Shown here piece after piece: positions 15,465 to 23,734 of a DNA stretch of 64,000 nucleotides. The notes beneath the pieces are model-generated. The model ran no database searches, was not told the DNA's origin, and saw only the letters and a list, made by a program, of their open reading frames with translations. The translations under genes were made by a program, and so were the position numbers. Position 1 is the stretch's first letter; each line of letters begins with the position of its first letter. The stretch comes from Acidimicrobiales bacterium (lineage in GTDB: Bacteria > Actinomycetota > Acidimicrobiia > Acidimicrobiales > Iamiaceae): assembly GCA_030447445.1 (NCBI GenBank), contig JAUJOW010000001.1, positions 62,001 to 126,000 on the forward strand. Direction: 5' to 3'.

Positions 15465-16844
15465 TCAGGTGGGCACGAGCCGGTCGACCAGGCGCTCGAG
15501 GCCGGCCACCCGGCTGGCCTTGACCAGCACCGCATCCCCGGGAGCGAGGGCGCCGAGTCGCTCCAGGGCGGCGTCGAGGTCGGCGACGGCATCGGCGACG
15601 GGCACCCCGTAGCCGGGTGCCGCCACGGTGATCACCTGGACGCCGAGACGACGGGCGTGCTCGGCCACGGCGGCGTGCATGGCCTCGGCATCAGGGCCGA
15701 GCTCGGCCATGGGCCCGAGCACCGCCACCCGGCGCTCGGCCGGCAGCGCGGCCAGGGCGTCGAGGGCGGCGCGGGTCGAGGTGGGGTTGGCGTTGTAGGC
15801 GTCGTTGAGGACCAGCGCGCCCGACGGCGGCCGCAACAGCTGCATCCGCATGGGCGACGCCCGAGCGTCGGCGAGCCCGGCGGCCACGTCGTCGATGGCC
15901 ACGTCGCACAGCAACGCGGCGGTGGCCGCGGCCAACGCGTTGGAGACCTGGTGGCGTCCCCGGACGGCGAGGGACACGGCGCGTGACCCCCATGGCGAGA
16001 CCAGCCGGAACCGAGGGCGAGCCTCGGCATCGAGGACGATCTCCTCGGCCCGGACGTCGGCCGCCCCGACACCAGCCGTCCCCACACCGACCGCCCCGAC
16101 CGCACCGGTCGCTCCGCCCACGCCGAAGGTCGCCACCCTGGCCACCGTGCGCTGGCCCATGGCCGCCACCCGAGGGTCGTCGGCGTTGAGGACGGCGGCG
16201 CCATCGGGGGGCAGGGCCTCCACGAGCTCACCCTTCGCACGAGCGACCGCGTCGATCGACCCGAACCGCTCGAGGTGGCCGTCGGCCACCGCCGTGACCA
16301 CCCCGATGGTGGGTCGGGCCACCGCGCACAACCGGGCGATGTGACCCGAGCCGCGGGCCCCCATCTCAACCACCGTGGCCTCGGTCGTCTCGGGGGCGTT
16401 GACGAGCGTGAGAGGCACGCCCAGCTCGTTGTTGAACGAGGCGACGCTGGCGGCGGTGGCGTGACGCCGAGCCAGCACGGCCGCCAGCATGTCCTTGGTG
16501 GACGTCTTTCCCACCGAGCCGGTGATGCCGACCACCCGGTCCGGCAGCCGACCGCGGGCGTGCCCGCCCAGGGCCAGCAGGGCGACGGCGGTGTCGGCCA
16601 CGACGACCGTCGGAGTCGACCGAGCATCGGGCGGCGACAGCGGACGGGAGCGGAGGTGGCCCGCCGCCCCGCGGGCCAGGGCGTCGTCGACGAAGTCGTG
16701 GCCGTCCCGGTCGGCCACGACGGCCACGAAGAGCTCACCGCCCCTGACGGCCCGGGAGTCGATGGCGACCCCGTCGACGGTGGCCTCGGGCCCATGGCGG
16801 TGCCCGCCGACGGCGGCGGCCACCTCCGACATCGTGAACCGCAC
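15465..16844 (-). CDS. murF: UDP-MurNAc-tripeptide--D-Ala-D-Ala ligase
   Basis: A 459-residue cytosolic Mur ligase that adds D-Ala-D-Ala to the UDP-MurNAc-tripeptide using ATP. The P-loop is VVGITGSVGKTSTKDMLAAV (residues ~105-120). VVEMGARGSGHIARL carries the central-domain Glu, and LVLNDAYNANPTSTRAALDA (~350) is the MurF-specific C-terminal signature. A Gly/Ala/Val-rich low-complexity insert (VGGATGAVGAVGVGTAGVG) at about residues 240-262 is unusual. GTG at 16844 follows a -10 box by 7 bp. It is divergent from ddl, whose product makes its substrate. Confidence 0.95.
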   Translation of the reverse strand: MRFTMSEVAAAVGGHRHGPEATVDGVAIDSRAVRGGELFVAVVADRDGHDFVDDALARGAAGHLRSRPLSPPDARSTPTVVVADTAVALLALGGHARGRLPDRVVGITGSVGKTSTKDMLAAVLARRHATAASVASFNNELGVPLTLVNAPETTEATVVEMGARGSGHIARLCAVARPTIGVVTAVADGHLERFGSIDAVARAKGELVEALPPDGAAVLNADDPRVAAMGQRTVARVATFGVGGATGAVGAVGVGTAGVGAADVRAEEIVLDAEARPRFRLVSPWGSRAVSLAVRGRHQVSNALAAATAALLCDVAIDDVAAGLADARASPMRMQLLRPPSGALVLNDAYNANPTSTRAALDALAALPAERRVAVLGPMAELGPDAEAMHAAVAEHARRLGVQVITVAAPGYGVPVADAVADLDAALERLGALAPGDAVLVKASRVAGLERLVDRLVPT

Positions 16845-16851
16845 GGCCGGG

Positions 16852-16857
16852 ACGGTA
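16852..16857 (-). promoter_or_regulatory. -10 box (TACCGT) of murF, leaderless type
   Basis: TACCGT on the minus strand lies 7 bp before the murF GTG. Together with the ddl box at 16882 it makes a 51-bp divergent promoter region without a clear -35 consensus on either side. Confidence 0.5.
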
Positions 16858-16881
16858 CCCGACCGGTTTCCGGACAGCTTC

Positions 16882-16887
16882 TACGCT
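16882..16887 (+). promoter_or_regulatory. -10 box (TACGCT) of ddl
   Basis: TACGCT ends 8 bp before the ddl ATG at 16896. A GGAG sits within that gap, so a short-leader alternative cannot be excluded. Confidence 0.45.
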
Positions 16888-16895
16888 CGGAGGCG

Positions 16896-17969
16896 ATGGC
16901 CGAACCGCCCGTCCGCCTGATCGTGCTGTTCGGAGGCGTGTCGGCCGAGCACGAGGTGTCCTGCCTCTCCGCCGCCAGCGTGCTGCGGGCCGTCGACCGG
17001 GAGCGCTACGAACTGGTGCCGGTGGGCATCACCACCGAAGGGCGGTGGGTGCTCTCCGAGGCGACGGCCAAGGCCCTCAACGAGGGCCCCGAGTCCCTCC
17101 CGGCCGCCCTCAGCACCGAAGGCCCCGAGCTCGAGCCCCTGCCCACCGTCCTGCCCCGCCAGCCCGCCGAGCAGGTGGTCGTCCTCCCGCTGCTGCACGG
17201 GCCGATGGGTGAGGACGGCACGGTCCAGGGCCTGCTCGAGCTGGCCGACGTGGCCTACGTGGGGGCCGGCGTGCTCGGCTCGGCGCTGTGCATGGACAAG
17301 GCCATGGCCAAGGTCGTGATCGGCGCCGCCGGCATCCCCCAGCCGCGCCACCTGGCCGCTCGCGACATCGACGCCGGCAGCCGGTTCCACCGCCAGGTGG
17401 CCGAGGAGCTGGGCTTCCCGGTCTTCGTGAAGCCGGCCAACCTCGGATCCTCGGTCGGCATCTCCAAGGTCACCGATGCCGACGGCCTGGGTGAAGCCCT
17501 CGAGCTGGCGCTCGGGTACGACGAGTGGGTGGTGGTCGAGGAGGCGGTGGTCGGCCGCGAGATCGAGGTGGGGGTGCTCGGCAACGCTGCGCCGCGAGCG
17601 TCGGTGCCCGGCGAGATCGTCCCCACCCACGAGTTCTACGACTACGAGGACAAGTACCTCGACGGCACCGCCCAGATGGTGATCCCGGCCGACCTCCGTG
17701 CCCCGGTGGCCGAGCAGGCCGGCGCGCTGGCCATCGCCGCCTACACCGCCCTGCGGGGCGACGGCCTGGCCCGGGTCGACTTCTTCTACGAGGAGGGCGG
17801 TCGTGGCCTGCTCCTCAACGAGGTCAACACCATCCCCGGGTTCACCCCTTACTCGATGTACCCGTCGTTGTGGGCGGCCAGTGGCGTGAGCTACGGCGAG
17901 CTCATCGACGAGCTGGTGCGCCTCGCCCTCGACCGCCACACCCAGCGCCGGAGGACCGGACGGAACTAG
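16896..17969 (+). CDS. ddl: D-alanine--D-alanine ligase
   Basis: A 357-residue ATP-grasp ligase forming D-Ala-D-Ala for peptidoglycan. The N-terminal FGGVSAEHEVSCLSAASV (residues ~11-28) holds the family Glu, and LLHGPMGEDGTVQGLLEL the next loop. The ATP-grasp core is FPVFVKPANLGSSVGISKV (~170). The C-terminus has the Mg-binding LLNEVNTIPGFTPYSMYP (~308), ending in the conserved serine region. A long open frame upstream (to 16275) is antisense to murF and is not coding. The end overlaps tetR by 4 bp tail to tail. Confidence 0.95.
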   Translation: MAEPPVRLIVLFGGVSAEHEVSCLSAASVLRAVDRERYELVPVGITTEGRWVLSEATAKALNEGPESLPAALSTEGPELEPLPTVLPRQPAEQVVVLPLLHGPMGEDGTVQGLLELADVAYVGAGVLGSALCMDKAMAKVVIGAAGIPQPRHLAARDIDAGSRFHRQVAEELGFPVFVKPANLGSSVGISKVTDADGLGEALELALGYDEWVVVEEAVVGREIEVGVLGNAAPRASVPGEIVPTHEFYDYEDKYLDGTAQMVIPADLRAPVAEQAGALAIAAYTALRGDGLARVDFFYEEGGRGLLLNEVNTIPGFTPYSMYPSLWAASGVSYGELIDELVRLALDRHTQRRRTGRN

Positions 17970-18538
17970 GCCGGCCGGGGATGGTCCCGGGTGGCGTCGA
18001 GGCCGCTGAGCTCGCCGAGCAACGTGCGCCGGCGGCGGCGGAGCCAGGCCAGGTCGGGCTCGAGGTCCACCGCTCGCAGCACCTCCACCTCGGTGGCCAG
18101 GCCCACGACCATGGCGGCCACGGTGAGCACGGTGGCCTCGGGGACGGTCACGCCGGCGCGTCCCACCAACGGGCGCAGTGCGTCGAGCAGGCGGGTCGAC
18201 GTCGGCGGGCCGAGGCGCACGACCTCGCGCACCAGGGCCAACAGCTCGGGCCGCCGGGCGCCGAGGCGCAGGACGGCATCGACGACGGCGCCGGCTCGGG
18301 CCCGGTCGTCGGCGGCGCGGGCCACCCCGGCGACGAGCGCCGCCGCCAGCTCGCCGGCGGCCCGGTCGACCACCGAGCCGAGCAAGACCTCTTTGGAGGC
18401 GAAGTAGTAGAGGATCGTCTGCTTGCGGACGCCGAGGGCGGCGGCCAGGGCGTCGAGCGATGTGGCCGGGTACCCCCGGTCGGCGAAGCTGGCCAGGGCG
18501 GCGTCGAGCACCCGCTCCCGGGTCCGTGCGCTCGTCAT
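17966..18538 (-). CDS. TetR family regulator of the lipid-type cluster
   Basis: A 190-residue TetR repressor. The N-terminal helix-turn-helix is clear (VLDAALASFADRGYPATSLD, then LAAALGVRKQTILYYFASKE). The ligand domain ends in an Arg-rich segment (LAWLRRRRRTLLGELSGL). It is divergent from the acyl-reductase/HAD gene with 23 bp between starts, and a palindrome fills that gap. It therefore probably represses itself and the cluster. An acyl-CoA or fatty ligand is plausible but not shown. Confidence 0.9.
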   Translation of the reverse strand: MTSARTRERVLDAALASFADRGYPATSLDALAAALGVRKQTILYYFASKEVLLGSVVDRAAGELAAALVAGVARAADDRARAGAVVDAVLRLGARRPELLALVREVVRLGPPTSTRLLDALRPLVGRAGVTVPEATVLTVAAMVVGLATEVEVLRAVDLEPDLAWLRRRRRTLLGELSGLDATRDHPRPA

Positions 18539-18552
18539 CTACCAGATGGTAG
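18539..18552. promoter_or_regulatory. TetR operator overlapping the tetR -10 box
   Basis: A palindrome CTACCA-GA-TGGTAG lies against the tetR ATG (18538) and 9 bp before the divergent GTG (18562). It contains TACCAT (18551-18546, minus strand), a -10 box 7 bp from the tetR start. TAGACA (18550-18555) could serve the plus-strand gene. Occupancy would block both directions. Confidence 0.65.
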
Positions 18553-18561
18553 ACAGGCGCG

Positions 18562-20907
18562 GTGATACCCGAAGCCCTGGCCGGGCGCCGCATCGCCGTC
18601 ACCGGCGCCACCGGCTTCCTCGGCACCGCCCTCGTCGAGCGGTTGCTGCGGGCCGTGCCGGGCTGCGAGCTGGTCCTGGTGGTGCGAGCCGGCCGGATGC
18701 GCACCGTCGAACAACGGGCTCGCCGGGAGATCTTCAAGAACGACTGCTTCGACCGCCTCCGCTCCGACCTGGGCGGGTCCGCCGCCCTCGACGAGCTGGT
18801 GGCCCGGCGGGTCCAGGTGATCGCCGGCGACGTCGGCACCGACGGTCTCGGCCTCGACGCCGCCGGGCGCGAGGCGCTGGCGTCGTGCGACGTCGTCGTC
18901 CACTCCGCCGCCACCGTCAGCTTCGACTCGCCCCTCGACGGTGCCGTCGAGGTGAACCTCCTCGGCCCCACCCGGATCGCCACCACCCTCAACGAGCTCG
19001 GCGTCGCCCCTCACCTGGTCGCGGTGTCGACCTGCTACGTGGCCGGCAACCGCCGGGGCGCCGCCCCCGAGATCAGGGTCGACGAGAGCCCCTTCTGGGT
19101 GGACGTCGACTGGCGAGAGGAGGTGTCCGCCGCCCGACGGGTGCGGGCCGACGCCGAGGCCGAGAGCCGAACCCCCGAGCTGCTCGCCCGCTTCACCGGC
19201 GAGGCCCGCCGAGAGCTCGGGGCGGCCGGTGTGCCGCTGCTGGCCGAGAAGACCGAACAGCGCCGCTCGGCCTGGGTGAAGGACCAGCTCGTCGACGCCG
19301 GTCGGGCGCGGGCGGCGTCGCTCGGCTGGCCCGACGCCTACGCAATGACCAAGGCCCTCGGCGAGCGAGCCCTCGGGGAGACCCGGGGAGCGGTGCCGGT
19401 GTCGATCGTGCGTCCCGCCATCATCGAGTCAGCACTGGCTGAACCGGTGCCGGGCTGGATCCGCGGGTTCCGCATGGCCGAGCCGGTCATCATCTCCTAC
19501 GCCCGCGGCCTGCTGCGGGAGTTCCCGGGCGTGCCCGAAGGCGTCGTCGACGTCATCCCCGTCGACCTCGTGGTCGGCGCCATCTGTGCCGTCGCCGCCC
19601 GGGGACCCGGCAACGCCGACGGCAGCCCCGACGTCACCCAGGTCGCATCCGGCTCGTCCAACCCGCTCAAGTACCAACGGCTGGTCGACCTGGTGCGGTC
19701 GTGGTTCGGGGAGCACCCCCTCTACGACACCGCCGGCCAGCCGATCACCGTGCCCGACTGGTCGTTCCCCGGCCGGGGACGGGTGCAGGGCCAGCTCGAG
19801 CGGTCACGCAAGCTGCTCGGGCGGGCCGAGCAGGTGCTGCAGGCGCTGCCCTTGCGGGGAGACCAGGCCGAGCTGTCGGCCAGGGTCGAGGAGAAGCGGG
19901 AGCTGGCCGACCGGGCCCTCACCTACGTCACCCTGTACGGCGCCTACACGGAGTGCGAGGCGACGTTCGCGGTCGACCGCCTGCTGGCCCTCGACGCCGC
20001 CATGGACCACAGCGATCGGCAGACGTTCGTCCTCGACCCGCGGGTGATCGACTGGGGCCGCTACGTGCACGAGGTGCACCTGCCCTCGGTGGTGGCCCAC
20101 GCCCGGGTCCGCACCGAGCCGGGGCGAGCCGGCGGCGAGGAGCGGGCCCACCGGTTGCGCCGCCAGGTCCTCTCCCCCGAGCGCCACCTCGCCGCCTTCG
20201 ACCTCGAGAACACGCTGATCGCCTCCAACGTGGTCACGTCGTACGCCTGGCTGGCCAGCCGCCGGATCCCGAGCGAGGATCGGCCCCGCCTCGTGGCCGG
20301 CCTGGTGGCCGAGGCACCGGCGCTGCTGCGCCTCGATCGGCGGGACCGCAGCGACTTCCTGCGCCACTTCTACCGCCGCTACGAGCATGCCGACGCCGAG
20401 GAGCTGGCCGTCGACTCGGTGGACATGATGAGCGACCTCATCCTCACCAAGTCCTTCCCGGCGGCCATCCGGCGGGTGCGCCAGCATCGGGCCCTCGGCC
20501 ACCGCACGGTCCTCGTCACCGGGGCCCTCGACTTCGTGGTCGAGCCGCTCCGGCCGCTCTTCGACGACATCGTCTGCGCCCGCCTGTCGGCCGGGCCCGA
20601 CGGTCGTTACACGGGCCAGATGGTCGAGGTGCCCCCCACCGGCGAGAGCCGCGCCTCGCTGCTGGCCGACTACGGCGCCGCCGAGGGCCTGTCCCTCGAC
20701 CAGTCGGTGGCCTACGCCGACTCGACCAGCGACCTGCCGATGTTGGAGGCGGTCGGGTTCCCCGTGGCCGTCAACCCCGAGACCCGCCTCTCGGCGTTGG
20801 CTCGCAAGCGGGGCTGGCTGGTCGAGCGCTGGGCGAAGGCCCCCGGCGGCACCGGCCCTCGCCTGCCCCTGGCCCGCCGTCCCGGCCCCCGTCGGGAGCA
20901 CCCGTGA
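18562..20907 (+). CDS. Fatty acyl-CoA reductase-like / HAD-IB phosphatase fusion
   Basis: A 781-residue two-domain protein. Residues ~10-380 are an extended SDR of the fatty-acyl reductase (male sterility) type, with NAD(P) motif GATGFLG (~14), VVHSAATVSF, and catalytic YAMTKALGE (~257). A linker carries a reductase-like C-terminal region. Residues ~540-750 are a HAD-IB hydrolase, with motif I FDLENTL (Asp 547; the second acidic residue is Glu where Asp is usual), motif II VTGAL, and motif IV YADSTSDLPML. Expected chemistry is acyl-thioester reduction plus a phosphatase step, so a fatty alcohol or aldehyde product is inferred. It heads a four-gene run under the divergent TetR. Confidence 0.85.
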   Translation: MIPEALAGRRIAVTGATGFLGTALVERLLRAVPGCELVLVVRAGRMRTVEQRARREIFKNDCFDRLRSDLGGSAALDELVARRVQVIAGDVGTDGLGLDAAGREALASCDVVVHSAATVSFDSPLDGAVEVNLLGPTRIATTLNELGVAPHLVAVSTCYVAGNRRGAAPEIRVDESPFWVDVDWREEVSAARRVRADAEAESRTPELLARFTGEARRELGAAGVPLLAEKTEQRRSAWVKDQLVDAGRARAASLGWPDAYAMTKALGERALGETRGAVPVSIVRPAIIESALAEPVPGWIRGFRMAEPVIISYARGLLREFPGVPEGVVDVIPVDLVVGAICAVAARGPGNADGSPDVTQVASGSSNPLKYQRLVDLVRSWFGEHPLYDTAGQPITVPDWSFPGRGRVQGQLERSRKLLGRAEQVLQALPLRGDQAELSARVEEKRELADRALTYVTLYGAYTECEATFAVDRLLALDAAMDHSDRQTFVLDPRVIDWGRYVHEVHLPSVVAHARVRTEPGRAGGEERAHRLRRQVLSPERHLAAFDLENTLIASNVVTSYAWLASRRIPSEDRPRLVAGLVAEAPALLRLDRRDRSDFLRHFYRRYEHADAEELAVDSVDMMSDLILTKSFPAAIRRVRQHRALGHRTVLVTGALDFVVEPLRPLFDDIVCARLSAGPDGRYTGQMVEVPPTGESRASLLADYGAAEGLSLDQSVAYADSTSDLPMLEAVGFPVAVNPETRLSALARKRGWLVERWAKAPGGTGPRLPLARRPGPRREHP

Positions 20908-20926
20908 CCGGCGGGCGGTGGCGCCG

Positions 20927-22120
20927 GTGAAGGCGCTGCGGTTCGAACGCAAGCCGGTGAAGTACGCCGCCGCCGCCGTGGCCGGTCGGCTCACCCCGGG
21001 CCGGGGGGCGACGGTGGGACCGTTGCGGCTGGCCGACGTAGATCCGCCCGAAGCCCCCGCCGAGGGTTGGGTCCGACTGCTTCCCCGGCTGGCCGGCATC
21101 TGCGGCAGCGACCTGGCCACCATCGACGGCCGCTCCTCGCGCTACTTCGAGCCCATCGTCTCCTTCCCGTTCACGCCCGGCCACGAGGTGGTCGGTGAGC
21201 GCGACGACGGCTCCCGGGCCGTGCTGGTACCTGTGCTCACGTGCACGACGCGAGGCATCGACCCGCCGTGCGCGATGTGCCGGACCGGCCGCATCAACCT
21301 CTGCGAGCGAATCGCCTTCGGCCACCTCGAGCCCGGCCTGCAGACCGGGTTCTGCGCCGACACCGGGGGCGGCTGGTCGACGGCGCTGGTCGCCCACGAG
21401 AGCCAGCTCGTGACCGTCCCCGACGACCTGTCCGACGAGGCGGCCGTCATGGTCGAACCCACGGCCTGTGCCGTGCACGCCGCCGCCCTCGTCGCCCGGT
21501 CCGGCCACGACCAGAGCGGCGACGGCAGTGCTCGTCGGACAGACGGCGGTGTCACCGCCGTGATGGGCGCCGGCACGCTGGGGCTCCTGACCGTCGCCGC
21601 CCTGCGCGCTCGACCCGACCCGATCGGGCCCCTCGTCGTCGTGGCCAAGCACCCCGTGCAGCGTCGACTGGCTCGGGAGCTCGGCGCCGACCGGGTGGTC
21701 GGCGCCGACGAGCTGGGGCGGGCGGTGCGCGCCACCACCGGTTCTTTCATGGTCGGCGACCAGCTGACCGGTGGAGCGGTCTGCGTCGTGGACTGCGTCG
21801 GGTCGGACGCCTCGCTCTCCCAGGCCCTGTCGGTGGTGGCCCCTGCCGGGCGCATCGTGCTGGTCGGCATGCCCGGGCCCACCTCCCTCGACCTCACCCC
21901 GCTGTGGCACCGGGAGACCGCCATCCAGGGCAGCTACGCCTACACCCCGCAGGACTTCGCCGCTGCCGTTGACCTGGTGCGCAGCGCCGACCTCGGCCGG
22001 CTCGTGTCGGCTACCTACCCCCTCGCCCGCTTCACCGAGGCCATCGAGCACGCCGCTGCCGCCGGCCGCCGGGGCGCCGTGAAGATCGCCTTCGACCTCC
22101 GTGAGGAGAAGCACCGCTGA
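20927..22120 (+). CDS. Zinc-dependent alcohol dehydrogenase family protein
   Basis: A 397-residue medium-chain dehydrogenase. The catalytic zinc site has Cys in LAGICGSDLATIDG (~56), His-Glu in FTPGHEVVGE, and a Glu in VEPTACAVHAAAL. The structural-zinc lobe is degenerate: only CTTRG, CAMC and CERIAF Cys are visible. The coenzyme loop is AVMGAGTLGLLTV (~205). The substrate is unknown; in this cluster a long-chain alcohol or aldehyde is reasonable. GTG at 20927 is chosen for its MKALRFERKP-type start (GTG at 20918 also open). It follows the fusion gene by 19 bp, and its stop overlaps the next ATG by one base. Confidence 0.8.
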   Translation: MKALRFERKPVKYAAAAVAGRLTPGRGATVGPLRLADVDPPEAPAEGWVRLLPRLAGICGSDLATIDGRSSRYFEPIVSFPFTPGHEVVGERDDGSRAVLVPVLTCTTRGIDPPCAMCRTGRINLCERIAFGHLEPGLQTGFCADTGGGWSTALVAHESQLVTVPDDLSDEAAVMVEPTACAVHAAALVARSGHDQSGDGSARRTDGGVTAVMGAGTLGLLTVAALRARPDPIGPLVVVAKHPVQRRLARELGADRVVGADELGRAVRATTGSFMVGDQLTGGAVCVVDCVGSDASLSQALSVVAPAGRIVLVGMPGPTSLDLTPLWHRETAIQGSYAYTPQDFAAAVDLVRSADLGRLVSATYPLARFTEAIEHAAAAGRRGAVKIAFDLREEKHR

Positions 22121-23727
22121 TGCCCCGTCCCGGGTTCGTCCTCGAGGTCGACTCGTCGACCCCTCCCATCCTGTTCCACCACGGCGAGGGCTTCCGGCTC
22201 GAGAAGCTGCCCGCCGACCGCAGCCGGGTGATCTACCCGGCCGAGCCGCTGCCCGGCCTCGACGACGTCGACGCCGCCATCGTCGACGCCCTGCTGCACC
22301 CCCTGGGGGACAGCGATCCGCTCCCGGCCCGGCTGCGGGCCGGCATGAAGCTCACCATCTGCTTCGACGACGTGTCGCTGCCGCTGCCCAAGATGCGCCG
22401 GCCCGACATCCGCCAGCGGGTGATCGAGGCCGTGCTCGACTTGGCCGCCGAGGCCGGCGTCGACGACGTGCACCTCATCGCCGCCCTGGCCCTGCACCGG
22501 CGCATGACCGAAGGGGAGCTGCGCCACGCCGTCGGGGAACGCGCCTACGACGCGTTCGCCCCCAGCGGCGCCCTGTACAACCACGACGCCGAGGACCCCG
22601 ACAACCTCGCCTACCTGGGCACCACAGACCAGGGCGAGGAGGTCGAGATCAACAAGCGGGCGGCGGAGTCCGACCTCGTCGTCTACGTGAACATCAACAT
22701 CGTCTCCATGGACGGCGGCCACAAGTCGACCGCCACCGGGCTGGCCAGCTACCGCAGCCTGCGCCACCACCACAACGTGGACACCATGCGGCACAGCCGA
22801 TCGTTCATGGACCGCCGCGCCTCGAGCTGCACCACTCGAACTGGCGCATGGGGGACGTGCTCCGAGACGCCGGCGTGGAGATCTTCCAGATCGAGACGAC
22901 GCTCAACAACGACACCTTCGGCCTCGACGCATTGAAGGGTGGCGGTCCCCTCGGCGTCCTCCAGAAGCGGGAGTGGGAGTGGACCGGGCGATCGGGCCGC
23001 CTTCCTGGCCCTGAGAGCGGGGCTCGGGCCGATGAGCCGGAAGGCCCGGCGCCGGGCGTTCCAGTCCTGGGAGGCACCGTACGGGGTGACGTCGGTCCAG
23101 GCCGGCCAGGTGGATGCGGTGCACGAGCGCACCCTCGAACGGGTCTACGCCCAGCACCTCGTACCCGTCGAGGGCCAGACCGACGTCCTGACCATGGGAC
23201 TGCCGTACATCTCCCCGTACAACGTGCACTCGATCATGAACCCCATCCTCGTGATGTGCCTCGGGCTCGGGTACTTCTTCAACCTGTACCGGGGTCGGCC
23301 CCTCGTCCGGGAGGGCGGGGTGCTGATCATGACCCACCCCACGCCGTGGGAGTTCCACCCCGTGCACCACCCGAGCTACATCGACTTCTTCGAGGAGGTT
23401 CTGGCCGACACCACGGACCCGGTCGAGGTCGAGGCCCGGTACGAGAAGACCTACGCCGAGGACGAGTGGTACCGCCACCTGTACCGCACCAGCCACGCCT
23501 ACCACGGCGTCCACCCGTTCTACATGTGGTACTGGGGAGCCCACGCCCTGGCCCACCTCGGCCAGGTGATCATCGTGGGGGGCGACGACCGGGCCGTCCG
23601 TCGGATGGGGTTCCGCCCCGCCACCACCATGGCCGACGCCTTCGAGATGGCCACCGACGTGGTCGGACGGGAACCGACCATCACCCACTTCCACAACCCG
23701 CCGATCGTCATGGCCGACGTCACGTGA
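22120..23727 (+). pseudogene. LarA-like (lactate racemase family, DUF2088) gene with two compensating frameshifts
   Basis: The N-terminal part is a LarA-type domain: KLTICFDDVSLPLPKMRRPD and HLIAALALHRRMTEGELRHA, like the DDxTRP and GTHRxMT segments. Near 22815 the frame moves by one: HHSNWRMGDVLRDAGVEIF is read in the next frame until about 22995. The first frame then resumes (DRAAFLALRAGLGPMS) and continues to MADVT at 23727. Each shift is explained by one base in a short run (CCC reduced to CC, GG expanded to GGG). The joined protein would be about 535 residues. It could be a sequencing artefact, a decayed gene, or a functional variant with an altered 60-residue segment. Confidence 0.7.
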
Positions 23728-23734
23728 GCCGAAC

